DNA of 64,000 nt, from positions 1 through 64,000 of the forward strand of contig CAMIIP010000006.1 of NCBI GenBank assembly GCA_946222285.1, read 5' to 3'. A program made the translations under genes and the position numbers. The DNA comes from an uncultured Rothia sp. (GTDB lineage: Bacteria; Actinomycetota; Actinomycetes; Actinomycetales; Micrococcaceae). Below, one piece after another: positions 26,336 to 34,744 of this stretch (the stretch's first letter is position 1; each line of letters opens with the position of its first letter). Under the pieces are notes generated by a model. The model saw only the letters and a list, made by a program, of their open reading frames with translations, had not been told where the DNA came from and did not search any database.

Positions 26336-27001
26336 ATGCTGGTTGTCCAAGAAATCTGGGCCAAAGGTCGCCACAGCCCTCTCTATGACCCCACCAGCTT
26401 TGAGATCGCTCCCGGGGAAGTCATCATTATCCAAGCAGATAGTCAGCTTGAAAGAACCGCACTTTCTCTCACCCTCACGGGGCGCATGAAGCCATCTGGC
26501 GGCGAAATATACCTCCGTGATGAAGATGGCGAGAATGAAACCAGCCTGTCCCTCAAAGAGCTCCGCGCCCGTTCAGAAATCATTGACTCCCCGAAGATCA
26601 ACGAACCCGAAAATTTCATGCGCGTGCACGACTACATCTCAGAAATGGTGAGCTATACACTTGGACCGTTTCAAAGACCCCATAGCAAAAAATGGTTACG
26701 TCAGCGAGGACTAGAAGAGCTAGAAAACCTCTGGGTCGAAGAGCTGACAGGTGAACAAAATATTGAGCTGATGAGCGCGCTCGCCGCCAGTTATCCGCAC
26801 GCAGAAATTCTGGTGTTTGATACCCCGAGCAGGCATCTCAACCATACGAGTATGTGGGTGGGGCATCTTCAGGCGCTGGCACAAGATCCAGAACAGCCCC
26901 GTGCGGTGATCGCCGTCGTCCCGCATATTTCCTCAGCCTGGAAAGGCAAATCAGTCGTAGTGGTCAATGCCCACAAAGATTTTGAAACCGAAGGTAACTA
27001 G
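26336..27001 (+). CDS. degenerate ABC ATPase-like protein without a P-loop
   Basis: A 221-residue protein with the outline of an ABC ATP-binding domain: a strand leading to GEVIIIQADSQLERTALSLTLTG where Walker A should be, a strand-loop SGGEIYLRD after it, and a Walker-B-like EILVFDTPSRHLN near residue 161. The P-loop consensus GxxGxGK is absent and the LSGGQ signature is replaced by ELTGEQN. It is therefore unlikely to hydrolyse ATP normally. It is 5 bp upstream of the YhgE/Pip gene and probably an accessory of it. Similar ABC-like/YhgE/TetR operons occur in actinobacteria. Confidence 0.7.
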   Translation: MLVVQEIWAKGRHSPLYDPTSFEIAPGEVIIIQADSQLERTALSLTLTGRMKPSGGEIYLRDEDGENETSLSLKELRARSEIIDSPKINEPENFMRVHDYISEMVSYTLGPFQRPHSKKWLRQRGLEELENLWVEELTGEQNIELMSALAASYPHAEILVFDTPSRHLNHTSMWVGHLQALAQDPEQPRAVIAVVPHISSAWKGKSVVVVNAHKDFETEGN

Positions 27002-27006
27002 ATTTC

Positions 27007-29604
27007 ATGAGTATTTTACGAGTAACCCTCTCAGAGCTGAAGAGGCTTTCCGGTGGCGTGCTACCCAAGCTAGTGTTACTTTCGCTAACTATCATTCCGT
27101 TGCTCTACGGCGGCATCTATCTCTACGCCAACTGGGATCCCTATAACTCGGTTGGTGAGGTTTCCGGTGCGCTGGTAATGGAAGATACCGGAGCAACTAC
27201 TTCTTCGGGCGAGCGCCTAGATACCGGTGAGACTGTAGCGAAAAACCTGAAAGACGCGGGGAATTTTAACTGGCAGGACGTTTCTAACCGAGACGAAGCG
27301 GTGGAAAAAGTGACCGACGGCAAGATAGATTTTGCCCTGGTTATTCCCAAAAACTTTTCTCAAAATCTTCAGTCCACCGCTGCCATTCAGCCCGATAAAA
27401 ATGGGACGGTCAAAAACCTTGATCCAAAGGCGGCTGGTATTGAAATTATTACCAACGATGCTAACAATTACATTCTGACCAACATCGTTAAAAATGCCGG
27501 TACTGCGGTGCGCGATTCCGTTGCCTCAGAAGTAGGCGATCAGACGGCCAATACTCTGCTGGCCTCTTTTACTACGATTCACTCGAAAATTTCCGATGCC
27601 GCTGATGGTGCAAAGCAGGTGGACGACGGCGCGGTTCAGCTCAACTCAGCACTGGCACAACTTAAAGATGGAACGTCTAGTCTGAGCACAGGAGCACAAT
27701 CCCTCAAAGATGGAACGAGCACTCTCAAAGACGGCTCCGATCAACTAGTTCAGGGTCAGCAAGAACTGGCTGACGGTTCCTCTGCCTTAGCCAGTGGTGC
27801 AGATAGCCTCAAACAGGGAGCAAGCAAAGCATCCTCTGGTGCGCAGCAGCTCGCCGGTGGCTCTGCCCAGCTCTACGAGGGAACGAAAGAGCTTTCAACC
27901 GGTGCCGATTCGCTGAAAGAAGGAACCTCTCAGCTGGCCAGTGGTGCTCAGGTCGCTGCAACGGGCGCTTCTGATCTCTCCGACGGCGCGATGAGGCTCA
28001 GCCAGGGTGCATCCGATGTGTCAACCGGTGCATCTGCGCTTGCCGAGGGAACCGGAGAATTAAATTCTCGGCTTGAAAAATCAGGCTTACCAGAAGTCGC
28101 TTCTAGCCTCAATGCGGTGTGCAGTGAGATTTCGCAGGGCTCTCCCACGGCGGCAGCGGAACTGACCGATACCGTATCTCAGCGCATAGCAACCGACCTG
28201 AAAGCCCAGCTTGACCCACTCGTAGCTAACGGAGCGCTCACTCAACAGCAGGTTGATGACATTCTGGCTCAGGCAACGAGTGAAGAGTCCAAAGCCGGTC
28301 TTACTGCTCTCAATGAGGCAGCACTGAACTCAGCTACCGAGCATCTCACTTCGCTGGGAAGCTCTTGCGCTACCGACGGCACCTCAAGTATCGCCGCTGG
28401 TATTACCGACCTCACCGGCGCCGTCTCCCAGATCAACGAGGGAGCGCAGTCTCTCAAGCAGGGAACGAGCGATCTTTCCGACGGCGCGGGCAAACTTGCC
28501 GGCGGAGCTAACGACCTCAAAGACGGGACCAAGACGCTTTCAGACGGTGCAGATGCTGTTGCTCAAGGAGCCTCAGATCTAGCCGATGGTGCCCAAAAAA
28601 TTGAGGACAACACCAAAACTCTCAGTGAGGGGGCCACCCAGCTCGCCGACGGAACCCATCAGCTTTCTACCGGCTCTGCCGACTTAGCTAACGGTGCTTC
28701 TACTCTGGCAGAGGGCGAACAGACTGCTCTCACCGGGCAGAAAGATCTAGCCGATGGGGCGACTCAACTAAATTCCGGTGCCACAGAACTTTCGGAGGGA
28801 GCTACCCAGTTGGACGAGGGCGCAGACCAAACACAAACTGGTGCCGGCACTCTCTCCGATGGAACCGCCAAGCTTTCGGAAAGACTCGATAGTGGAGTGA
28901 AGCAAATTCCTTCGCTCACCGAAGACCAGCAAAGCAAAACCGCTGAAACCATGTCTAATCCGCTGAACCTCAACCATACTTCGCTGGCTTCAGGATCCAC
29001 TTATGGTGAGGGCATGGGGCCCTTCTTTATCGTGCTGGCATTGTGGATTGGCGCGCTGATGCTTGTGCAGACCATGCGCCCGGAGAACCTGCGTGCCCTT
29101 GCTTCGAATACGTCGTCTTTCCGTATTGCTCTAGGTAGCTGGGGGCCTTTTGCCCTGGTGGGTATGGTGCAGACTCTCATTCTTTTCGCTGCCGTCAAAT
29201 GGGGGCTAGGTTTCCACTTTGAGCACCCTGCCTTGGTACTTCTCTTCCTTGGGCTTGTATCTCTGGTCTATACCGCCATTATCTACGGATTGGTTTCTCT
29301 GCTCGGGGCTCCGGGCAAGTTGTTAGCCCTGGTCATTCTCATTATTCAGCTCGTCACAGCAGGCGGCATGATGCCCTATGAGACTCTTCCAGAACCCATC
29401 CGCTGGGTTCATCACCTCTTACCCATGACCTATGCGCTCTCGGGGGTGCGTCGTCTTGCCTACGGCATTGATTTGGAAGCAGTTCCCAGCTGTATCGCGA
29501 TCCTTGCATTATGGGGTATTTTGGGATTGATACTTGGTTATCTGGGAACACGTAAGAACCGCACCTGGAGCCTGAAGACCCTCAACCCGGAGATCGCCGT
29601 CTAA
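27007..29604 (+). CDS. YhgE/Pip domain-containing membrane protein
   Basis: An 865-residue protein related to YhgE, phage infection protein Pip and the T7SS component EsaA. One N-terminal helix (about 20-42) precedes an extracellular region with the N-terminal YhgE domain. Then comes a very long array of short repeats of the type L-x-D-G-x-x-x-L-x-x-G, about residues 195-640, interrupted by a non-repeat insert near 355-465. Five or so C-terminal helices (about 667-855) complete an ABC-2-like membrane domain. The role is likely export or envelope transport. It is coupled to the degenerate ABC gene and to the TetR gene that starts immediately after its stop. Confidence 0.88.
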   Translation: MSILRVTLSELKRLSGGVLPKLVLLSLTIIPLLYGGIYLYANWDPYNSVGEVSGALVMEDTGATTSSGERLDTGETVAKNLKDAGNFNWQDVSNRDEAVEKVTDGKIDFALVIPKNFSQNLQSTAAIQPDKNGTVKNLDPKAAGIEIITNDANNYILTNIVKNAGTAVRDSVASEVGDQTANTLLASFTTIHSKISDAADGAKQVDDGAVQLNSALAQLKDGTSSLSTGAQSLKDGTSTLKDGSDQLVQGQQELADGSSALASGADSLKQGASKASSGAQQLAGGSAQLYEGTKELSTGADSLKEGTSQLASGAQVAATGASDLSDGAMRLSQGASDVSTGASALAEGTGELNSRLEKSGLPEVASSLNAVCSEISQGSPTAAAELTDTVSQRIATDLKAQLDPLVANGALTQQQVDDILAQATSEESKAGLTALNEAALNSATEHLTSLGSSCATDGTSSIAAGITDLTGAVSQINEGAQSLKQGTSDLSDGAGKLAGGANDLKDGTKTLSDGADAVAQGASDLADGAQKIEDNTKTLSEGATQLADGTHQLSTGSADLANGASTLAEGEQTALTGQKDLADGATQLNSGATELSEGATQLDEGADQTQTGAGTLSDGTAKLSERLDSGVKQIPSLTEDQQSKTAETMSNPLNLNHTSLASGSTYGEGMGPFFIVLALWIGALMLVQTMRPENLRALASNTSSFRIALGSWGPFALVGMVQTLILFAAVKWGLGFHFEHPALVLLFLGLVSLVYTAIIYGLVSLLGAPGKLLALVILIIQLVTAGGMMPYETLPEPIRWVHHLLPMTYALSGVRRLAYGIDLEAVPSCIAILALWGILGLILGYLGTRKNRTWSLKTLNPEIAV

Positions 29605-30261
29605 ATGAAACCCTCAGAACCGAATGCTTCAACCGTCGGCTTCTCGTATCCAGTACCGGTGGTTGAAGCAACTACTCGGCGCCCGGGGCGCACTAACCGT
29701 ACTCAACTCAAACTTTTCCAAGCTGCTCTGGAAATTATGAGCGAGAAGGGAGCTACTTCAACAACCGTCGAAGAGGTCGCCCTTAAAGCCGGCGTTTCTA
29801 AGGGAACGGTCTACTACAATTTCGGGTCGAAGAAAACGATGGTAGAGCAGCTTTTACAATACGGCGCTAAGTTACTCAGAGACGAAATTTTGAACGGGGC
29901 ACAAAAGCACGACGCGCGGGAGGCAATGCGTGGTGCTATTAAGTCTGCCTTCCTCTATCTGGAAGAGAATCCCGGCTTCGCACGACTATGGATTGCAGAA
30001 GTATGGAAAGACAAAGAATCTTGGTCCCCAACCCTCATTGAGATTCGTTCGGGGCTAATGAACGTATTGGAGGAAATCGTACGCCGTATCTCCGCTCAGT
30101 ACACGGTAGACAAAGCACAAGACCCTGAAGCGATAGCCGTTGCCATCTTTGGTTCTACCTTCATGCTTTCTATGGACTATGAGGTTCATCAGTCCAAACG
30201 AACAGCGGAGGACTCCACTCGCGCCGTCATGCTCACCGTAGATGCCTATATAGCTCACTAG
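29605..30261 (+). CDS. TetR family transcriptional regulator
   Basis: A 218-residue regulator with a 30-residue N-terminal extension, then a TetR DNA-binding domain: VEEVALKAGVSKGTVYYNFGSKKTMVEQLL around residues 53-82. The C-terminal ligand domain is generic. The ATG follows the YhgE stop without a gap (TAAATG), so it is translated with that operon. It most likely represses the operon through the palindrome at 26265-26280. Confidence 0.88.
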   Translation: MKPSEPNASTVGFSYPVPVVEATTRRPGRTNRTQLKLFQAALEIMSEKGATSTTVEEVALKAGVSKGTVYYNFGSKKTMVEQLLQYGAKLLRDEILNGAQKHDAREAMRGAIKSAFLYLEENPGFARLWIAEVWKDKESWSPTLIEIRSGLMNVLEEIVRRISAQYTVDKAQDPEAIAVAIFGSTFMLSMDYEVHQSKRTAEDSTRAVMLTVDAYIAH

Positions 30262-30312
30262 GGTGAGAAGATTTTGAGAAGTGAGCCGTGAACGGGTAAA
30301 GTATGCACAGTT

Positions 30313-30403
30313 GGTGACGTGTCCGAGCGGCCGAAGGTGCAACACTCGAAATGTTGTGTACGGTAACCCCGTACCGAGGGTTCAAATCCCTCCGTCACCG
30401 CCA
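30313..30403 (+). tRNA. tRNA-Ser (CGA)
   Basis: A full class II cloverleaf: acceptor GGTGACG/CGTCACC, D-arm with GTCCGAGCGGCC, anticodon loop CTCGAAA (anticodon CGA), long variable arm, T-arm GAGGGTTCAAATCCCTC, discriminator G and encoded CCA. Confidence 0.95.
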
Positions 30404-30406
30404 CAT

Positions 30407-30440
30407 AAAGCTCCCGAGCCCTAGGCTTCGGGAGCTTTTT
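30407..30440 (+). terminator. terminator after tRNA-Ser (CGA)
   Basis: AAAGCTCCCGA (30407-30417) pairs with TCGGGAGCTTT (30428-30438), followed by more Ts. Confidence 0.85.
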
Positions 30441-30480
30441 CTTAAGGCGAGAAACCGGCCCAAAGTGGTAGCTTGAAACT

Positions 30481-31119
30481 ATGAAGATAACCATTCTTGA
30501 CCATCCTCTTGTTGACCATAAAATTTCTGTTCTCCGCAATAAAGATACGCCTTCGCCTATCTTTCGTCAGCTGGTTGAAGAGCTGGTTGCTCTCCTGGCT
30601 TATGAGGCAACCCGTGGTATTCGTACCGAAGAACGCGAGATAGAGACTCCCGTGGCTAAAACAGTGGGAAAGATGCTCACGAGACCCCGCCCGCTCGTCG
30701 TCCCTATTCTTCGTGCCGGTCTGGGCATGCTTGAGGGCATGACTAAGCTACTGCCTACCGCCGAGGTGGGATTCTTGGGTATGGCTCGTAATGAGGAAAC
30801 CTTAGATATTGTGACGTACGCTGAGCGACTTCCTGAAGATCTCAACGGGCGTCAGGTCTATGTGCTGGATCCTATGCTTGCTACCGGGGGAACTTTGATT
30901 GAAACTATCAAGTTTCTGCGCAAGCGCGGGGCAGAGCATATTTTCTGTCTCTGTATCATCGGTGCTCCCGAGGGAATCGCAGCATTAGAGCGAGGAGTTG
31001 AAGATATGGACAATGTTGAGCTGTTTCTTTGCACTCGTGATGAGCGTTTGAACGATATGTCATACATCGTTCCGGGACTGGGCGATGCGGGCGATCGTCT
31101 CTATGGATTAGCTGAGTAA
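30481..31119 (+). CDS. upp: uracil phosphoribosyltransferase
   Basis: A 212-residue pyrimidine-salvage enzyme making UMP from uracil and PRPP. The PRPP-binding loop is VLDPMLATGGTLIETI (about 128-143), and the uracil-binding end is VPGLGDAGDRLYG. Length is typical. TAGCTT at 30469-30474 ends 6 nt before the ATG and there is no Shine-Dalgarno, consistent with a leaderless mRNA. A strong terminator follows, so it is a single-gene unit. Confidence 0.96.
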   Translation: MKITILDHPLVDHKISVLRNKDTPSPIFRQLVEELVALLAYEATRGIRTEEREIETPVAKTVGKMLTRPRPLVVPILRAGLGMLEGMTKLLPTAEVGFLGMARNEETLDIVTYAERLPEDLNGRQVYVLDPMLATGGTLIETIKFLRKRGAEHIFCLCIIGAPEGIAALERGVEDMDNVELFLCTRDERLNDMSYIVPGLGDAGDRLYGLAE

Positions 31120-31138
31120 AAAATACGCATATCGCGGG

Positions 31139-31179
31139 GCACTACAGACGGAAGAGATTTCGTGTGTAGTGCTTTTTAT
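31139..31179 (+). terminator. terminator of upp
   Basis: GCACTACA (31139-31146) pairs with TGTAGTGC (31165-31172), followed by TTTTTATT. Confidence 0.85.
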
Positions 31180-31916
31180 TGACTGCATATATACAATCCA
31201 CCGGCAGGGGACTAGGACTCACTGCTGAACGAAGGATCATAGCGCATCGAGGAGTTTTGAGGCATCTGCGCAACAAGTATTGAAGAGATTGGTTGGGAAC
31301 GGCGCGGTGAAGATGAGAGAGGGTTATTTTTCCTTTACTGTGAGGGAGCTACCTGCCTTCACGATGCCTTTGCTTGGAAGGAAGAGTAGGAAATTCAAGA
31401 GGAAAGTAGCGGACTCGCAGGTGAGAGGGCAGGTAGGGAAATCCTGTTCTCAAAATTCTTAGACTGTGCCGTGAGATATTTCGGTCTGTACCAGAGAAAA
31501 TTTTTAAAGAGCAAGGTCGCGTGGGCTATCTCTTTACTTTGAGAATCAAATAAATACCTGGGATTTTGCTTGAAATCAATCTCAAGTATTGACAAATATT
31601 GCCTGTTGGGATTTTTAAAAAATATGTATAGCGCGGTAAATAAATACTAAAAATATCCCGAAAAATACTGTATAAATAGTTTTTTATGAATAAAGTTGCA
31701 AAATATTTGCATGGATGACCCAAGCGTTCTACCTGCACGAAAGAAGGAGATACCTAAAATTACGCAAAAAAGTCTGAAATGTTACTTGATTTATTGAGAG
31801 AATCAGACCACAGTTAAGGAGTAAAGAAGAGATGAGATGTCTGGGCGAACTGGATTACTACAGAGTCCATATTTTCCAGAGCATCACAACTCACTTCACG
31901 GAAGCAGGTAATCACC
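31180..31916. other. AT-rich intergenic stretch upstream of the winged-helix regulator
   Basis: More than 700 bp without a gene I can support. The part from about 31480 to 31720 is strongly AT-rich compared with its surroundings. It may hold a long regulatory region or the remains of a lost gene. I see no repeat or RNA gene in it. Confidence 0.5.
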
Positions 31917-32705
31917 ATGTCAGGCGTTCCAGGATACGTTCACATTTCTCAGCGTGGCCGCAATAATGCTCAGCGAGCAACAAATAATCAGGTTCAACAG
32001 CCCGGTGCTATCCGTGTGCCTTCTTCTCCTGCCAATCTACGCCCCATGGCTTCAGCTCCCTCAGAGCAACTGGCCCAGCGCCCTTCTCACGTTGCAGAGA
32101 ACGAAGCTCGCGGATTCGTAATTTATGTGGGGCTTTCTGAAGAAGCTGCTGCAGAAAGTGGCACTTCGCTCGTTCGCATTGTTCAGGATCTCCGTGCCTA
32201 CGCCCATAATCTTGCTCCCGAATCAGAATCTTATGCAGCAGTTGCTTTAGCCCCTTCAGATTCCAAAGGTAGCGATCTTGAAGTGGTGCGCAACGCGCTA
32301 GGCGATCCTACCGCCGTACATCATCAGCCCGAGACTCAGTTCTCCTACCAGCAGTCGAGTATTGAAAACGCCCCCGGTCATAACGTTGGCGTACTTATCG
32401 ATCTTTCCCGCCGTGAAGTATTTCTCGACGGCGAGGTTCTTACCCTCACCTATAAAGAATTCGAGTTACTGAGCTATCTGGTTGAAAATGGCCCTCGCAC
32501 GGTACGGCGCGAAGAACTCCTCACTAGCTTATGGCGCGAAGCCGAAGAAATCCCTAACGAACGCACGATTGACGTTCATATCCGCCGTCTACGATCAAAG
32601 CTGGGTCGTCTAGCCAACACCGTTCGTACTGTTCGAGGTCAGGGCTATCGATTCTATGAACACCCTGAAGTGGTTATTTGGGCAGCTCCCGAATATTCCA
32701 TCTAA
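31917..32705 (+). CDS. winged-helix (OmpR/PhoB C-terminal type) transcriptional regulator without a receiver domain
   Basis: A 262-residue protein. The C-terminal 100 residues are a Trans_reg_C winged helix: LTYKEFELLSYLVENGPRTV, then ERTIDVHIRRLRSKLG and VRTVRGQGYRF. The first 60 residues are a disordered Gln/Pro/Ser-rich tail. The middle (about 65-130) is an unknown small domain without the phospho-acceptor Asp pattern. It is thus not a classical response regulator, but matches stand-alone actinobacterial regulators of this layout. No kinase is adjacent. Targets are unknown. Confidence 0.85.
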   Translation: MSGVPGYVHISQRGRNNAQRATNNQVQQPGAIRVPSSPANLRPMASAPSEQLAQRPSHVAENEARGFVIYVGLSEEAAAESGTSLVRIVQDLRAYAHNLAPESESYAAVALAPSDSKGSDLEVVRNALGDPTAVHHQPETQFSYQQSSIENAPGHNVGVLIDLSRREVFLDGEVLTLTYKEFELLSYLVENGPRTVRREELLTSLWREAEEIPNERTIDVHIRRLRSKLGRLANTVRTVRGQGYRFYEHPEVVIWAAPEYSI

Positions 32706-32713
32706 TGGTGAGA

Positions 32714-32757
32714 AAGCCGTCTATGCCGTCTGCGCGGTGCAGACGGCTTTTATTTTT
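32714..32757 (+). terminator. terminator of the winged-helix regulator gene
   Basis: AAGCCGTCT (32714-32722) pairs with AGACGGCTT (32741-32749), followed by TTATTTTT. Confidence 0.85.
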
Positions 32758-32792
32758 AATACACTTTCTAATGAACAGGGGAAAGGATTCAG

Positions 32793-33581
32793 ATGATGGC
32801 GGAGCGAAGAGCATTAGCAAGTGAGCACGTTGGAGGCGGTGCACGGAAAATCGTCTTTTTGCACGGACTTATGGGTAGGGGCAAAAATTTCACGACCATT
32901 GCAAAACGTCTGGGGAAAAAATATTCGGTTCTTCTGGTGGATTTACCTAATCACGGCGCATCTTTCTGGACAGAGTCTTTTGATTACGAGGAGATAGCCG
33001 ATACCGTTGCTGATTTTCTTTCTGCCGAATTTGCTGCCCATGGCTCTGTAGACCTGGTGGGGCATTCGATGGGTGGAAAAGTTGCTATGTATCTGGCTCT
33101 GCGCCACCCCCGCCTTGTTCGTAAGCTGGTGATTTTGGATATTGCGCCTTCTGCATCCAGTGGTAATTTTGAGCATTTGCTGGGAAGCATGCTTGCTCTT
33201 CCGCTGGAGAAATTTACGACGCGCGGTGAAGCTGGCAAAGCCCTCGCTGAGGCTGTGCCGGTAGACAGCACACGAGGTTTCCTGCTTCAGAATCTTAAAA
33301 GAGAAAAGGGGAAGTTCGTATGGGAACCTCACCTGCAGATGCTTTATGACAATTTAGATACCATTATGGGCTGGGAACAGCCTGCAACAACCTTTGAAGG
33401 ACCGGTACTGTGGGTCTCGGGTGAGAACTCCGACTATATCCAACCAGAAGACACCGCTCCTATGAGACAGCTTTTTCCGCGCGTCCGAAAAGTAACGCTT
33501 AAGGGTGCCGGTCACTGGGTCCATGCAGATAAGCCTGATGAAACTGTCTATATGTTGCAGACTTTTCTCTCCGATCAATAG
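32793..33581 (+). CDS. alpha/beta-fold hydrolase, YbfF-like esterase
   Basis: A 262-residue hydrolase. The oxyanion segment is FLHGLMGRGKNF (22-33), the nucleophile is Ser92 in LVGHSMGGK, and the catalytic His is in GAGHWVHAD (about 246). The sequence DLPNHGAS is typical of the YbfF/esterase group that cleaves short acyl esters or thioesters. No signal peptide. The SixA-like gene starts 9 bp after the stop, so the two probably form an operon. Confidence 0.88.
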   Translation: MMAERRALASEHVGGGARKIVFLHGLMGRGKNFTTIAKRLGKKYSVLLVDLPNHGASFWTESFDYEEIADTVADFLSAEFAAHGSVDLVGHSMGGKVAMYLALRHPRLVRKLVILDIAPSASSGNFEHLLGSMLALPLEKFTTRGEAGKALAEAVPVDSTRGFLLQNLKREKGKFVWEPHLQMLYDNLDTIMGWEQPATTFEGPVLWVSGENSDYIQPEDTAPMRQLFPRVRKVTLKGAGHWVHADKPDETVYMLQTFLSDQ

Positions 33582-33590
33582 ACTGGCGGT

Positions 33591-34118
33591 ATGGCTGAAT
33601 TTTCTAAGCGTCACGATTCAAAATTGCTCATTATTATGCGCCACGCTGAGGCGGACTGGGGGCTAGATGATTTCAATCGCCCTTTGACCAAGCGGGGTTA
33701 CGAGCAGGCAGCTACTGCGGGGAAGTGGCTAATGGAATCTGAAACAGTTCCTGAGATGATTATTTCTTCAGCTGCATTGCGTACTCGGCAGACAACAACC
33801 TGGATTGAAGATGCGCTGGGGGAGAAAGCGCCGACTGCTTCGCTGGACGAGCGCCTCTACAATGCGCCGTCATCCTCGCTGATTTCTGCCATCAATAATG
33901 CGCCGGCTAGCGTTAACTCGCTGATGCTAGTGGCGCACCTACCCGGAGTGCAGGATGCTGCTTTGCAGCTGATGCGCGCCGATTCTGCGGTAGAGGCCTC
34001 CACCCAGATTTCCTACGGATTCCCGCCCGCCTCTATCGCTATTTTTGAGGTTTTGGGGGAGTGGGGCGAGCTGGTCGAAGGTGAAGCTAAGCTGATTAAT
34101 TTTCGGGTTTTTAGCTAG
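33591..34118 (+). CDS. SixA-type histidine phosphatase
   Basis: A 175-residue member of the histidine phosphatase superfamily. The catalytic motif is IIMRHAEADW (residues 15-24), and RPLTKRGYEQA, SSAALRTRQTT and a second His in MLVAHLPGV complete the active site. SixA in E. coli dephosphorylates phosphohistidine of the nitrogen PTS/ArcB; the substrate here is unknown. It directly follows the esterase gene. Confidence 0.88.
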   Translation: MAEFSKRHDSKLLIIMRHAEADWGLDDFNRPLTKRGYEQAATAGKWLMESETVPEMIISSAALRTRQTTTWIEDALGEKAPTASLDERLYNAPSSSLISAINNAPASVNSLMLVAHLPGVQDAALQLMRADSAVEASTQISYGFPPASIAIFEVLGEWGELVEGEAKLINFRVFS

Positions 34119-34224
34119 ATGTAGAAAACTCTTTTCGCCTTATTGCGACTCTTGAAATGGTCAGCGACGGTCAATTAGCTGTCACGGGCAGTTTCAGGAG
34201 TCAAAAACGGGGAGAGGGTAAGAA

Positions 34225-34266
34225 AAAGCCCCTGTTTTTCTGGCGAACTAGAAAAACAGGGGCTTT
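34225..34266. terminator. 17-bp perfect hairpin, bidirectional terminator
   Basis: AAAGCCCCTGTTTTTCT (34225-34241) pairs perfectly with 34250-34266 around an 8-nt loop. It ends the SixA-like transcript and, on the other strand, the tRNA-Ser (GCT) transcript. Confidence 0.85.
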
Positions 34267-34271
34267 GCTGT

Positions 34272-34363
34272 TGGCGGAGACGGGGGGATTTGAACCCCCG
34301 GTCGAGTTTAAGCCCGACCCTTCATTAGCAGTGAAGTCCATTCGGCCGCTCTGGCACGTCTCC
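34272..34363 (-). tRNA. tRNA-Ser (GCT)
   Basis: A complete class II cloverleaf on the minus strand: acceptor GGAGACG/CGTCTCC, anticodon loop with GCT, long variable arm, T-arm GGGGGTTCAAATCCCCC, discriminator G and encoded CCA. Confidence 0.95.
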
Positions 34364-34460
34364 AACACCGTATTGTGAGTAGTTCGTCAACAAACCGCTA
34401 CGACCAACACAGTGTTTACTATACTAACTGGTTTCTCAGAGTCGGTCAAAACGATACAAA

Positions 34461-34492
34461 AAAGCCTCGGGCTCTTTCGAACCCGAGGCTTT
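34461..34492 (-). terminator. terminator after tRNA-Ser (TGA)
   Basis: AAAGCCTCGGG (34461-34471) pairs with CCCGAGGCTTT (34482-34492). On the minus strand it is followed by TTTGTATC. Confidence 0.85.
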
Positions 34493-34497
34493 CGCTG

Positions 34498-34585
34498 CGG
34501 ATGGTAAGGGATTTGAACCCTTGAGACGGGGTTGCCGCCTACTGGTTTTCAAGACCAGCTCCTTCGGCCGCTCGGACAACCATCC
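34498..34585 (-). tRNA. tRNA-Ser (TGA)
   Basis: A class II cloverleaf on the minus strand: acceptor GGATGGT/ACCATCC, anticodon stem CTGGT/ACCAG with anticodon TGA, long variable arm, T-arm AAGGGTTCAAATCCCTT and discriminator G. The gene is followed by CAG, so CCA is not encoded, unlike the neighbouring tRNA-Ser genes. Confidence 0.93.
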
Positions 34586-34744
34586 CTGAGGAAAAACTCT
34601 AACGGATGCTCGGCACGATTGCAAAATATGAACCCGTGAAAGTGGCGCAAAGCATAGCGAGTGATTCTTAGTATCAGCTAACTAAGAACATCGTGAAAAT
34701 TGAGCTGGAAAATTTATACGGTGATAAAAACGAAAGGCGCAAGT

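Noticed and set aside
27600..28900. repeat array inside the YhgE gene as a DNA repeat or CRISPR
   Set aside because: The units are degenerate protein-level repeats of LxDGxxxLxxG type and not identical DNA repeats with spacers.
31280..31462. 60-codon frame between upp and the winged-helix regulator
   Set aside because: No domain, no ribosome site, and composition like the surrounding intergenic DNA.
31917..32705. classical two-component response regulator
   Set aside because: The winged helix is clear, but the N-terminal part lacks the receiver Asp-Asp...Asp...Lys pattern and no kinase is adjacent.
34700..34744. upstream TTG start for the quinone oxidoreductase
   Set aside because: It adds residues not typical of the family; ATG 34745 starts exactly at the conserved MRAV.
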